Assembly: GCA_021846145.1 (NCBI GenBank) | Contig: JAJZCJ010000036.1 | Coordinates: 1-17,086 of the forward strand | Length of the DNA: 17,086 bases | Reading direction: 5' to 3' | Origin: Bacillota bacterium | GTDB taxonomy: Bacteria; Bacillota; Bacilli; Alicyclobacillales; SLC66 | In this document: piece by piece, positions 7,310-15,699 of the stretch | Layout of the letters: each line of letters begins with the position of its first letter | Position numbering within the stretch: position 1 is the first letter of the stretch | The notes under the pieces: model-generated | Seen by the model: the letters and a program-made list of their open reading frames with translations, nothing else | Databases searched by the model: none | Told to the model about the DNA's origin: nothing | Program-made: the position numbers and the translations under genes

Positions 7310-8635
7310 GTGATTTTCATGATAGAAGATAAGTGCATCCTACCGACCGCCGTGGAGAGTATTATTCGTGCGGCCACTGAATTACCGGAGGATTTATTGT
7401 TTAGTTTTGTCGATAATACTGGCGAAGTTCGCTATGTGAGGCCAAGTCATCAGATCACTCACCCTGTGATGGTGGGAATGACATCAGAAAATTCTGTGTT
7501 TAGACGCACCGTAGCATATGAAGCATGGAAGAAGCAGGAGTTTTTCTTTGAAAGAGTTGATGCTTCACGGTTTGGATTTGCATATTTTACCGCTGCTTTC
7601 CCCTTGTTCAGCAGTAACAAGGAATTTTTAGGGGTGATGTCGTTTATCATCCCCATTGATGGCATTCAACGGATGACTGTTTTGCAAGAAGAACGGGATA
7701 TTTTGAACTGGTTGTTGCGTGTCGCACGTGATGTGTTTGGTGTGGTGAATCCTGATCAATTATGGCAACAATTTCGTGATATTTTTTTGCAACTGTTTGC
7801 GGTCACGGAAGGGTTGATGATGGTGGAAAGCAATGGAGAATTAGTGCTCCATGAACACTTTGGACAGGGCAACTTATCTGCAGTAGATATCGCTTGGCTT
7901 CAGGAGGATGCAGGCATTTTCAGACGATCTGCGACCAACAATCAGGAAGTATCTCTGATGGGACAAGACTGGGACATGGATCGGTATGAACTACAGTTAA
8001 ACGCGCGTCGAGAAATTCTCTATTTGTTGCGTGGCAAAGGACAACCTGTGCATCCTTTGATGAGTGTTGTCATCGACTATTATCATTTGGTGCGAGAAAT
8101 TGTGGAACAACGAGCGTTTTTGCAAGAATTGACGTTTGTGGATCCCCTGACGGAAGTGTGGAATCGTCGGGCGTTAGAAGTACATATGGAAACGTATTTT
8201 GCAACGCGCAACCCTGCGCCAGCGGTATTTATCCTCTTTGACCTCGATGCGTTTAAGCAACTCAATGATAAGCGTGGGCATCAACAAGGGGATGCCGCCT
8301 TAAAGGCGATTGCTCGCTATGCGCGGCGGACATTGCGCGCAGGAGATTGGGTGGCGCGACTCGGAGGGGACGAATTCGTATTGGTTCTTCATGAGACAAG
8401 CGGCATGCGGTTTTTGGACACAAAGGTGCAGCAAGGCAGGTGGTGGACATTAAGCCCACTTCACGAGTTTGGACTAGGAATGACCATGGGCATGGTTGAA
8501 ATACCTAGTGAAGCGAAAACTTATCAGGAAGCGTATCGGCTAGCGGATCAGCGATTGTATCGAGGCAAGCAATCGGGTAAGCGTGTCCTCGTGTTCGATG
8601 AAGAGACCTCCCCGATTGCCTTGATTTTTGAGTGA
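7310..8635 (+). CDS. Diguanylate cyclase with N-terminal sensor region (GGDEF)
   Basis: The 441-residue protein has an N-terminal region of about 270 residues without membrane segments. It looks like PAS/GAF-type sensory folds but was not assigned to a family. A C-terminal GGDEF domain (about 275-435) follows. The catalytic motif is intact (G352-G353-D354-E355-F356), as are the metal/nucleotide residues in FDLDAFKQLND and the GHQQGD segment. RAGD at 343-346 lies exactly five residues before GGDEF, the position of the RxxD product-inhibition site. It should therefore make c-di-GMP from two GTP and be feedback inhibited. The GTG at 7310 is 6 nt after AAGGA; an ATG at 7319 is a possible alternative with poorer spacing. 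It diverges from the hemerythrin-CheX pair and is followed 106 bp later by a second c-di-GMP enzyme. Confidence 0.87.
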   Translation: MIFMIEDKCILPTAVESIIRAATELPEDLLFSFVDNTGEVRYVRPSHQITHPVMVGMTSENSVFRRTVAYEAWKKQEFFFERVDASRFGFAYFTAAFPLFSSNKEFLGVMSFIIPIDGIQRMTVLQEERDILNWLLRVARDVFGVVNPDQLWQQFRDIFLQLFAVTEGLMMVESNGELVLHEHFGQGNLSAVDIAWLQEDAGIFRRSATNNQEVSLMGQDWDMDRYELQLNARREILYLLRGKGQPVHPLMSVVIDYYHLVREIVEQRAFLQELTFVDPLTEVWNRRALEVHMETYFATRNPAPAVFILFDLDAFKQLNDKRGHQQGDAALKAIARYARRTLRAGDWVARLGGDEFVLVLHETSGMRFLDTKVQQGRWWTLSPLHEFGLGMTMGMVEIPSEAKTYQEAYRLADQRLYRGKQSGKRVLVFDEETSPIALIFE

Positions 8636-8655
8636 ACAGTACCCATACGAAGATT

Positions 8656-8664
8656 TGTTATAAT
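8656..8664 (+). promoter_or_regulatory. Extended -10 promoter before the GGDEF-EAL gene
   Basis: TGTTATAAT is a perfect TGn-TATAAT extended -10 element, 78 bp before the TTG start. No good -35 is present, as is usual for extended -10 promoters. There is no terminator after the preceding gene, so read-through is also possible. Confidence 0.5.
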
Positions 8665-8741
8665 TTAAGAATCAGGATAATATAGTAATATTCGCATTAT
8701 TTGTAAAATTCACTCTATAACTGTTTTGGGGGCATTAATCA

Positions 8742-10940
8742 TTGATTGAACTGATTTTTATCCTATGGGTCGCTGTTGGCACGGCTGGATTTTGGGAAAC
8801 CATTGAAGGAATACGGCGAATCAAGGAATTTAAAATGTTCCCTGAATGGGTGTGGTCGATTGCCGGCTCAGTACTTCCGATTTTTTGGGTTGTGCTCATT
8901 CAAATGTATTTACATCCGCTGAACATCCTGACCTATGGGGTTATTTCTATCATTTATATGGTGATCGTGCAGACGCGCAAGTGGGAGATTTGGAGCAGCA
9001 TGGTATCCATGGTGGTTCAAATTGGTCTGTTTGTATGGGTACCGATGTGGCATCTGCAGGGAAATCGTTTCTGGGTCATACTAATTGCGGAAGGGCTCGC
9101 GTTGGGGTTGTATTTTTTTAAGAAGAATCCGGCCTGGGGATTGCTGATCATTGTCGCTTGGGTGGTCGGGGAACCAATATTATTTAAAATGACGGATCGG
9201 TGGCATGACTTTATCGATCTACTGGTATTAGCCGTGCTACTTTTGCTTTATACCCAAGAAAGTGCGAGACGGTTAAGAATCGTCTACGAGCGAGGCCATG
9301 ATCCACTAACTCAGCTTATGAATCGCATTAGTTTTAATGATTGGATGGAGGAGAAAGCTGTCGTGTTTGGCACGATGGCACTCGTTGACCTCGATGACTT
9401 TAAGTTTGCCAATGATACATTCGGCCATCAGGTGGGGGATCAAATTCTTGCAGAAGTGGGACATCGTTTGCGGCGCGTGAGCGGGGTGAAGATGCAAGAG
9501 TATCGCTGGGGTGGGGATGAATTTATCATTTTACTGCCCGGGTTGGACACCAAAGAACAGGCAGGGCCGATCATCCAGAAAATTCATGACGAAATCACCC
9601 GCGAACCATTTTCCGGGAAAGAAAAGTTAAGGATTCAGGCGAGCATAGGCGTGGCGTGCGGTATCCTGAACGATGAGCTTTTATCAAAAGCTGACAGTGC
9701 ACTACTGCAAATTAAGCGTGCCGGGAAAAATCGAGTGGGTTGGTACATAGAGGAAGAAAACGCGCTCACAGAAGGGGTGGAGATTACTTCGGAATCCCAC
9801 TTGAAGTGGGTGTCGGATAGTCTCCGTTATCTAATGGAACATTCTACTAAAGGCTTTATCCTTACGGATCAGCAGCACCGCATGCTAGATGTCAATCCAG
9901 TCTTTGAAATCATGAGCGGGTACTCGCGTGCACAACTGATTGGTAAATCGCCAAAAACGTTAGCGTCCCCCCTTCATTTGAATCAGATGAAGTATCCGGA
10001 AATGAGAGAAACATTGCAGAAGCTTGAATGGTGGAACGGCACTTTTATCAACAAGCGTCCCAACGGCGAGGTGTGGATGTCTCACGATGAAATCTCTGCG
10101 GTGAAGGTGGGCGCAAAAACGGTAGGGTACTGGGCGCTCGTAGAGGAAGATTCGTTATTTGATCTTGAGCATGAACTGTTGTACGCCATGGAACGTGAAG
10201 AGTTTCAGGTGTTTTTACAGCCTAAGTGTACGGAGGATGGGCACATCATTGGGGCAGAGGCGCTGATGCGGTGGTTACATAATGAGCGCGGGTTCATTCC
10301 GCCGATAGAATTTATCCCAGCCGCAGAGAGCAAGGGGTTCATTATCCCCATCGGTTACTGGATTTTTCATGAAGCGTGCGTGTTTTCTAAACGTATGGAA
10401 GAAATGAAAATTCCGATCTCGTTTTCGATTAATGTGAGTCCGGTGCAGTTTCATGATTTTGGTTTTGTCGAACACATCGCTCAAATTATTGGGGACACCG
10501 GTGTCAATCCAAGTCTCTTGACACTGGAAGTGACAGAGGGAATTCTAATCAATCGTGTCGATGAAGCAATTGTTAGGCTTGAGCAGTTGCATCAATTGGG
10601 ATTACAGATCTCGCTAGATGATTTTGGTACGGGGTATTCATCATTAGCGTATTTGAAAGATCTGCACCTTGATGAATTGAAAATTGACCAATCGTTTATT
10701 AAAAGTATGGGGCAGAATGGAAGCAGTCAGATCATTCTTGCTTCGATTCTCAGTATGGCAGATCAGCTTCATCTTCAGGTGGTGGCAGAAGGCGTAGAAA
10801 CCGAAACTCAGCTGAATTTTTTGCGCCTAAATGGATGTCCTGTTTTCCAAGGTTTTTATTTTAGTCATCCGGTTCCGGCAGAACGGTTTTTTGCTTCATT
10901 GCAGCCTGATGAAAGGCCGCATGTGCGAATGCTAAGTTGA
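8742..10940 (+). CDS. Membrane-anchored GGDEF-PAS-EAL c-di-GMP synthase/phosphodiesterase
   Basis: The protein has 732 residues. The first 175 are hydrophobic with about seven predicted membrane spans. A GGDEF domain follows (about 185-340) with intact RWGGDEF (255-261), DLDDFKFAND and GHQVGD; no RxxD inhibition site is present five residues upstream. A PAS domain occupies about 355-465. The EAL domain (about 480-725) has E506 in EALMRW, the N in SINVSPVQF, EVTE, the D626-D627 pair in LDDFGTGYSS, LKIDQSF, AEGVET and QGFYF. All residues expected for phosphodiesterase activity are present. It may make and degrade c-di-GMP, with PAS or membrane input deciding which activity dominates. The TTG start at 8742 is weakly supported by an upstream G run (TTGGGGG) about 10 nt away; an ATG at residue 32 is unlikely because it would remove a membrane span. 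Its stop overlaps that of the convergent MFS gene. Confidence 0.9.
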   Translation: MIELIFILWVAVGTAGFWETIEGIRRIKEFKMFPEWVWSIAGSVLPIFWVVLIQMYLHPLNILTYGVISIIYMVIVQTRKWEIWSSMVSMVVQIGLFVWVPMWHLQGNRFWVILIAEGLALGLYFFKKNPAWGLLIIVAWVVGEPILFKMTDRWHDFIDLLVLAVLLLLYTQESARRLRIVYERGHDPLTQLMNRISFNDWMEEKAVVFGTMALVDLDDFKFANDTFGHQVGDQILAEVGHRLRRVSGVKMQEYRWGGDEFIILLPGLDTKEQAGPIIQKIHDEITREPFSGKEKLRIQASIGVACGILNDELLSKADSALLQIKRAGKNRVGWYIEEENALTEGVEITSESHLKWVSDSLRYLMEHSTKGFILTDQQHRMLDVNPVFEIMSGYSRAQLIGKSPKTLASPLHLNQMKYPEMRETLQKLEWWNGTFINKRPNGEVWMSHDEISAVKVGAKTVGYWALVEEDSLFDLEHELLYAMEREEFQVFLQPKCTEDGHIIGAEALMRWLHNERGFIPPIEFIPAAESKGFIIPIGYWIFHEACVFSKRMEEMKIPISFSINVSPVQFHDFGFVEHIAQIIGDTGVNPSLLTLEVTEGILINRVDEAIVRLEQLHQLGLQISLDDFGTGYSSLAYLKDLHLDELKIDQSFIKSMGQNGSSQIILASILSMADQLHLQVVAEGVETETQLNFLRLNGCPVFQGFYFSHPVPAERFFASLQPDERPHVRMLS

Positions 10941-12503
10941 AGGGTAGAGTCCGATCAGTGGGTCTTGTTCTTGGGCGATCGCCATTCCTTTACCGGTCAT
11001 GGTCATGCCGAGTGAGCCAGCCAGCATAAATAGGCTGAGAATCAGCAAAATGCTGAATAGTTCTTGGTAGGCAAACAGCATGGAGGCAGATTGCACGCGA
11101 TCAGCCAGCACATAGGTGGCCATCGCACGGGAGGTTTGTGCACCGTCATAACGGCCAAAAGAGGCGGCAATTTGGTTTAGTTCCATCACAGCAAAAGGGC
11201 TGTTCACCGTGAGACGGGATTGTAATTGTTCATAATGAATGGTGGTGGCGTTCAGCACGATCCAACCAAAAACGGGGGATCCGAAGGCACTGAACAGGTT
11301 CCGGATGTATTGCATTCCCATCGATAATGAGGCGAGTTCCGAAATGTCCTTGGCTGCTAGTGTGCCACCGAGGCTACCGGTAACCAGAATGATGCCAAAC
11401 GCCGCCCCCAAGAGAGCCAGTTGCCATTCTAGAGTAACAATAGGCACGCCGGCTCCCATGTGGGCCCACGAGATGCCGACATATACGACGACAATGGATG
11501 CGATCACGCCCAATAGCCCCGCGCCTAACTTGTCATATAACCAAGCGCTAAGCAGACCAGATGCCACGGTACCTAAAAAGAAACCGATGAAAAATTCCGC
11601 GAGTGAGATGAAGTGAACCTGCTCGATGTTGATTAGATAGCCACTGATGCCAATGACGGCACAAGTGACGGCGATGTTGGCGGCTGCCGCCATGACGGTG
11701 CCGAACAGTGGCTTGGGAGCCGCTAGCAAACGAAACGGAATCACTGGCTCTGGAACAATAAGTTCAAGTGCCACAAACAGTACAAATAACCCCAACGCGA
11801 GTGCGAATAATGGCCAAATGCGAATCGAATCCAACCCCAAGCGTTGCAAATTCATCAAAGGCCATACCAACACGGCAGCAATGGTGAACAGCAGCATCGT
11901 TCCCCACTTATCTACTATGGTAGATGACATGGGCGGTCTTTGTTGGGGGAGGACAATGTATCCTAGCACTAGAGTGGTGAGCGAAAACAGGGCAGATAGG
12001 GCAAATAACCAACGCCAAGCATCGACTGTTAGCGAAAGTCCACCAAAGACGCCGCCAATCCCTAGTGCACCAAAAAGCCCGGATAAGATAATGAAGACGA
12101 ACCAGTTTCTGTGTTGAGTAGGAATCGCCAAGGCGGTAAGTGGCACCATGACCATGTACAGAGCACCAGATCCCGCTCCCTGCAAGAGCCTACCCAAACT
12201 AAATAGAAGTGAGTCGGGTGCCAAAAAATCACTAAGAGCACCCAATACCAATAGCATGACAAAGAATAAATACATGCGACGCAACCCGTATCGTTTTGCG
12301 AGCAAAGGACCTATCGCCAAAAAGGTGGCAAACGCGAGATAGGAAAGCACAGTAGGGACAATCACCCCATAAGTGCCACTGTTGAACGTGTCTTGAATGG
12401 TCACCTGACCCATCAGGTACGCAAGATTAGTGAAGTACTGCGTGCCGATTGAGAAGATGGTCAAATAGCTAATGACGACATATCGCGGGATGCCTTTGCG
12501 CAC
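10932..12503 (-). CDS. MFS drug efflux transporter, DHA2 (EmrB/QacA-like, 14-TM type)
   Basis: The protein has 523 residues and is hydrophobic throughout, with enough segments for 14 membrane spans. Residues resembling MFS motif A are present (GPLLAKRYGLRRMYL) between early spans, with a GRLLQGAGSGALY segment and an antiporter motif C-like stretch (LSGLFGALGIGGVFGG). These fit proton-driven drug/H+ antiporters of the DHA2 family. The substrate cannot be read from sequence. The GTG at 12503 lies 11-13 nt after AAGGAG, slightly long but the best site available. A promoter with a TetR-style operator precedes it, so drug-inducible repression is likely; no TetR gene is in the window. The 3' end overlaps the stop of the convergent GGDEF-EAL gene by 9 bp, leaving no space for a terminator between them. 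Confidence 0.87.
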   Translation of the reverse strand: MRKGIPRYVVISYLTIFSIGTQYFTNLAYLMGQVTIQDTFNSGTYGVIVPTVLSYLAFATFLAIGPLLAKRYGLRRMYLFFVMLLVLGALSDFLAPDSLLFSLGRLLQGAGSGALYMVMVPLTALAIPTQHRNWFVFIILSGLFGALGIGGVFGGLSLTVDAWRWLFALSALFSLTTLVLGYIVLPQQRPPMSSTIVDKWGTMLLFTIAAVLVWPLMNLQRLGLDSIRIWPLFALALGLFVLFVALELIVPEPVIPFRLLAAPKPLFGTVMAAAANIAVTCAVIGISGYLINIEQVHFISLAEFFIGFFLGTVASGLLSAWLYDKLGAGLLGVIASIVVVYVGISWAHMGAGVPIVTLEWQLALLGAAFGIILVTGSLGGTLAAKDISELASLSMGMQYIRNLFSAFGSPVFGWIVLNATTIHYEQLQSRLTVNSPFAVMELNQIAASFGRYDGAQTSRAMATYVLADRVQSASMLFAYQELFSILLILSLFMLAGSLGMTMTGKGMAIAQEQDPLIGLYPST

Positions 12504-12535
12504 GATTATTTACACTCTCCTTGGATGCTCATTAC

Positions 12536-12553
12536 GAACTGACTGGTCAGTTC
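12536..12553. promoter_or_regulatory. TetR-type operator in front of the MFS gene
   Basis: GAACTGAC-TG-GTCAGTTC is a perfect 8+8 inverted repeat with a 2-bp centre. It lies about 14 bp downstream of the -10 of the MFS promoter, where a bound repressor would block transcription. TetR-family repressors of efflux genes commonly bind operators of this size. The regulator itself is not in this window. Confidence 0.6.
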
Positions 12554-12567
12554 AAAAATGCAGTTTT

Positions 12568-12596
12568 ATCATATTCCATTCGCTGCAATATGGCAA
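12568..12596 (-). promoter_or_regulatory. Promoter of the MFS gene
   Basis: Read on the minus strand, TTGCCA (12591-12596) and TATGAT (12568-12573) are spaced by 17 bp, a good sigma-A match. The expected transcript start lies just before the operator at 12536-12553. Confidence 0.62.
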
Positions 12597-12615
12597 TCAA
12601 AATTTGACCGGAAAC

Positions 12616-12656
12616 AAAAACCCGCCCCTCATTCGTGCGACGAGGGGCGGGTTTTT
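12616..12656 (-). terminator. Strong intrinsic terminator of the transglutaminase-like gene
   Basis: A 15-bp perfect inverted repeat (AAAAACCCGCCCCTC at 12616-12630 and its complement at 12642-12656) encloses an 11-nt loop. It lies 9 bp after the stop of the gene ending at 12666. On the minus strand it ends in TTTTTGTTT. The plus strand also has a T run, so it could work both ways, but no plus-strand gene ends here. Confidence 0.9.
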
Positions 12657-12665
12657 GCGTGTGTA

Positions 12666-14198
12666 TTATTGATCTTGCACACCTACTGCATGATGAGTGG
12701 TGTCAAATATTTTGGGGGATGGATTAAACCACTGAGGCTGAAATCCCCATAAATCTTGGGGTCCTGGCAAGGCAGTGGCTGAACTGAGAAAGTAAACACG
12801 CGACCATGTAGGGTCAAAATACACCCATTGACCATTGATCCATGACCGATTCCAAGCATGACCGTTGTTCCCGTTATCTACTTCTTGCACACTAGAATCA
12901 CTTGCGTAGCCAACGATCATTTGCGTAGGAATGCCAAGTGAACGCAATAGTGCGTCAGCGACATTCGCGTAATCGACACAGATTCCCACCTTGCTGTTCA
13001 GAGTCTCTTCGGTAGTGCTCCATCCATATCCATTATGGAGAAGTAACTTGCCGTTATAGCCAATATTGCGCCCTTCCCAGTTGTACACCGCTTGTGCCAT
13101 GGCCGTCTGTGAAGTTAATCCAGTGGTGATGGTTTTGGCCAACGCTTGGACAGTGGGATCAGTGTAATTGGCCCAAACAGAGGTCAATAACCCCAACTGT
13201 TGATTGCTGTCCTGACCGCTAAAGGTGAGACGAAACGGTTGTGATACCGATTGTTCATTCGTGTCAAACGTGTAGTTGAGGCTTGTCTGTGCTGTAGTCA
13301 GCGGAGGTGCTACTTGTACTTCATACGTATCCGCTGGAAATGGCACATGTAGCGCATAGGCAAAGCTGCCATTGGCATTTACTTCGATCGGATATTGCCA
13401 CTGATTAGTTTGATTTCCAGAACTGGTGCCTAATTCATTGATCTGCAACCACACTTCTTGGGAAAAATGACTTCCCCCAGTACTTTCTGTTCCGGTAACC
13501 ACAATATTCGAGCTAGTCGGATTGTAAATCACAGCATTAAGCTGCACGGGTACGTTTTGCCCTGGAGTATTCGCATACGCCGCAGTGACTTGTAAAGCAG
13601 GGTTGGCATTGATCGCCGAGGTGGTGGGGGGATTCACCAGATTCAGTTCACCACTTGCCGGAATGGGCGGAATTTGATAAGGTGTCACTGGCGTAGAACT
13701 GCTAGCGAGAAATTTTTTCACGTGTGATTGCAAAATGAACATGTCTTTGCGACGTAACATATTACCACTAGAAGTGTCCTCGAACCAGCCATTTTCTAAT
13801 GCAAACTGGTACGGGGTGAATCCGTGTGTACTAATGTGGAGCAAATGAATCAACCCATTTGCGGCCATCATCTTCGTCAACTGATCGCGGGTTCCAAGGG
13901 TGTGCGAACTAGTTGGGGCAATCAGTCCAATGTTCACTGCTTGGCCAAACACGTAACGTTGCAGACCGTTCACATCATGATATCTATTGATAGACAATGG
14001 ATGATTGCGATTGATAGGAATAGCAAATACATGCAGTGCCCATGCCGCAAAATTGCCTTTTGTTTCAAATAAATTTAAGTTAACATGAACCTGTGCTGCT
14101 TGTGCAGAAGGCACGTTGACCGCAAAAATTGGCAAGACTGGTGCGATGGATAATAAAAGAGTGATAGGCCATGTGCTTCGGAGTTTCAGGGGACTCAC
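12666..14198 (-). CDS. Secreted transglutaminase-like (cysteine protease fold) protein
   Basis: From the GTG at 14198 the protein has 510 residues and opens with a signal peptide (STWPITLLLSIAPVLPIFAV, cleavage likely after AQA). Residues 35-330 contain an unrecognised exported region and beta-rich segments with Thr/Asn-rich linkers. The C-terminal domain has the transglutaminase-like triad: C407 in GICVDYANVADALLRSLGIP, H447 in NNGHAWNRSW and D462 in YFDPTW. Such bacterial domains act as peptidases, peptide cyclases or crosslinkers, so the exact reaction is unknown. The frame stays open to 14285, but that GTG lies inside the cold-shock terminator, so a start at 14198 is more credible despite a weak ribosome binding site (AAAGAGAG). 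TGACTTAAAGTCA on the minus strand (14208-14220) is a perfect palindrome just upstream. A strong terminator follows the gene. Confidence 0.82.
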   Translation of the reverse strand: MSPLKLRSTWPITLLLSIAPVLPIFAVNVPSAQAAQVHVNLNLFETKGNFAAWALHVFAIPINRNHPLSINRYHDVNGLQRYVFGQAVNIGLIAPTSSHTLGTRDQLTKMMAANGLIHLLHISTHGFTPYQFALENGWFEDTSSGNMLRRKDMFILQSHVKKFLASSSTPVTPYQIPPIPASGELNLVNPPTTSAINANPALQVTAAYANTPGQNVPVQLNAVIYNPTSSNIVVTGTESTGGSHFSQEVWLQINELGTSSGNQTNQWQYPIEVNANGSFAYALHVPFPADTYEVQVAPPLTTAQTSLNYTFDTNEQSVSQPFRLTFSGQDSNQQLGLLTSVWANYTDPTVQALAKTITTGLTSQTAMAQAVYNWEGRNIGYNGKLLLHNGYGWSTTEETLNSKVGICVDYANVADALLRSLGIPTQMIVGYASDSSVQEVDNGNNGHAWNRSWINGQWVYFDPTWSRVYFLSSATALPGPQDLWGFQPQWFNPSPKIFDTTHHAVGVQDQ

Positions 14199-14274
14199 TT
14201 CTCTCTTTGACTTTAAGTCACTCCAAGTATAAATAGAAAATCTCAAAATATGCTGAAGAAGTTTTAATAGGAAT

Positions 14275-14303
14275 AAAAAAAGCACCTCCTATTATTGAGG
14301 TGC
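14275..14303 (-). terminator. Intrinsic terminator of the cold-shock gene
   Basis: On the minus strand, GCACCTC pairs with GAGGTGC around an 8-nt loop and is followed by seven U residues. It begins 24 bp after the csp stop. Confidence 0.9.
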
Positions 14304-14326
14304 GGGAATCGCTTAGGTGTCAGATC

Positions 14327-14524
14327 TTACAGCTTTGTCACATTCGCTGCTTGTGGTCCACGTTGACCTTCAACGATATCAAATTCGACTTGCTGTCCTT
14401 CTTCAAGGGCGCGATAACCGTCACCATTGATCGCTGTATAATGTACGAAAACGTCATTACCATCATCGACGCGGATAAATCCGTAACCCTTTTCACTGTT
14501 AAACCACTTTACAGTTCCTTGCAT
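14327..14524 (-). CDS. csp: Cold-shock protein (CspA/CspB family)
   Basis: This 65-residue single-domain OB-fold RNA chaperone has [12 protein letters not shown] containing RNP1 (K12-I17) and VFVHY as RNP2 (25-29), ending in [10 protein letters not shown] as is typical for the family. It binds single-stranded RNA or DNA and eases translation at low temperature or during growth. The ATG at 14524 follows TAGGGGGA at a normal distance. It has its own sigma-A promoter (14580-14609) and terminator, so it is a single-gene unit. The leader of about 48 nt includes GTAC-GCTTT-GTAC, a small hairpin close to the ribosome binding site. Which Csp paralogue it is cannot be told from sequence. Confidence 0.96.
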   Translation of the reverse strand: MQGTVKWFNSEKGYGFIRVDDGNDVFVHYTAINGDGYRALEEGQQVEFDIVEGQRGPQAANVTKL

Positions 14525-14579
14525 TGAAAAATCCCCCTACAAAGTACAAAGCGTACCTGCATAATTTACTTGCATTTAT

Positions 14580-14609
14580 AGCATATCACTGTGTCTAGTG
14601 AGTTGTCAA
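14580..14609 (-). promoter_or_regulatory. Promoter of the cold-shock gene
   Basis: On the minus strand, TTGACA (14604-14609) and TATGCT (14580-14585) are separated by 18 bp. The hexamers, spacing and the adjacent nCTCAC are the same as in the promoter at 7221-7250. Confidence 0.6.
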
Positions 14610-14655
14610 ACAATGTTTGTTTCGTATTTTCCAGCTAATTTTAATGTAGGTGAAG

Positions 14656-14661
14656 TATAAT
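14656..14661 (+). promoter_or_regulatory. Possible -10 element for the stalk-protein genes
   Basis: TATAAT lies 45 bp before the start at 14706, but no recognisable -35 sits 16-18 bp upstream. An alternative is TTGTTT (14617-14622), 17 bp, then TTTAAT (14640-14645). A promoter is expected in this divergent region, but which pair is used is uncertain. Confidence 0.35.
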
Positions 14662-14705
14662 AAATACAAGCACGTAACAGTAAAACAATTAGAGGAGCAA
14701 TAGTT

Positions 14706-15668
14706 GTGATGAAGCCATTTTATAAATCGTTATCTTCCTATGCTACCGGCTTGTTGATTGGTGCAACTGTGTTTGGCGGCATTACCTATGCCAGTACTGG
14801 GGTCAGGCTCGTCGATGCTCACTATGCTAACATTAGCATTAGCGTGGATGGGAAAACTATCCCCACTCAGGCTGAACCGTTTATCTACAATAACAATGTC
14901 TATGTGCCCATTAGTACCATTAGTCATGGACTAGGCGCTAGTGTCAATTGGGTAGGGGCCAAGCACCAAGTCGTGATTACAGACACCAATGCGCCAACTT
15001 CACAAAGCGGAATGCTAGAGTATTATAATGTACCAATTTTTTGGTACCCTCAGACACACTCAATCATGTATAAAAATCAATTGTACGTTTCTCCAATTGC
15101 GCTTGCGACGATTTTAAACCAGCCTTTTTATTTAGATCCTCAAACCAACAATTTTTATATTGGCAAAGGGCCTGATGGTCATATGCCTCTTGTCAACTTA
15201 ACAGATGTGCGGGATTATGGGGATTTTTCAAAATTAATTGGAGGCGCGATTGGCCCGATGACTGGATGGTCTGATGGCCCTGCGAAGATAGCTGGGATTG
15301 CTTATCCGGCGGCAAACGGGCAAAGCATTGTCTGGGCGTCTTTGGCTAGCGGTTCTGTCGTGCCTGGTGTTACTTACAATTTGAATGGCAATTATACGAA
15401 TTTGAGTGGACTTTTCGGCGTCGATGACGCTTCTAGTAACGCTAAGCTGCAATTGACTATCTCGGGAGATGGCAAGGTGCTTTATCAGTCACCTTGGATG
15501 GCGCGTGGAGAGAAAGCAACGCCTGTGATTGTCGATGTGGCCAAAGTGCAACTGCTAAATGTGTCGTTTTCTGTTCAGACTGCGTCAGGTGCTATCTATA
15601 ATGAGGGACAAGCGCTGCCTAGTGGCTTGAACGTCGATGCCGATTTTCTCAATGTGAGCGTGCAATAA
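14706..15668 (+). CDS. Secreted stalk-domain protein with NPCBM-like C-terminal region (paralogue 1)
   Basis: The 320-residue protein starts with a signal peptide or membrane anchor (TGLLIGATVFGGITYAST). It is followed by a copper amine oxidase N-terminal-like 'stalk' domain (about 40-95: VDGKTIPTQAEPFIYNNNVY, VPISTISHGLGASVNWV). This fold is found in many Firmicute surface proteins and is not a catalytic oxidase. A second stalk-like portion may follow. The C-terminal part (about 210-310) resembles the beta-sandwich NPCBM carbohydrate-binding family: a LNGNYTNLSGLFGVDD segment, GDGKVLYQS, then VDVAKVQLLNVSF. The GTG at 14706 is 8 nt from AGGAG; the ATG at 14709 is nearly as good. Its tandem neighbour is a paralogue and is probably cotranscribed. 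A surface or polysaccharide-binding role is inferred. Confidence 0.8.
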   Translation: MMKPFYKSLSSYATGLLIGATVFGGITYASTGVRLVDAHYANISISVDGKTIPTQAEPFIYNNNVYVPISTISHGLGASVNWVGAKHQVVITDTNAPTSQSGMLEYYNVPIFWYPQTHSIMYKNQLYVSPIALATILNQPFYLDPQTNNFYIGKGPDGHMPLVNLTDVRDYGDFSKLIGGAIGPMTGWSDGPAKIAGIAYPAANGQSIVWASLASGSVVPGVTYNLNGNYTNLSGLFGVDDASSNAKLQLTISGDGKVLYQSPWMARGEKATPVIVDVAKVQLLNVSFSVQTASGAIYNEGQALPSGLNVDADFLNVSVQ

Positions 15669-15699
15669 GTTTGGAGTACACGAGGGGAGTATGCTACTA

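Noticed and set aside
11239..12117. Two plus-strand open frames (125 and 156 codons) opposite the MFS gene
   Set aside because: They are Ser/Pro/Asn-rich antisense frames to membrane-protein codons, with no ribosome binding site or recognisable motif.
14199..14285. Upstream extension of the transglutaminase-like protein to the GTG at 14285
   Set aside because: That GTG lies within the cold-shock terminator with AGGAG directly abutting it, and the extension would put about 29 residues before a good signal peptide.
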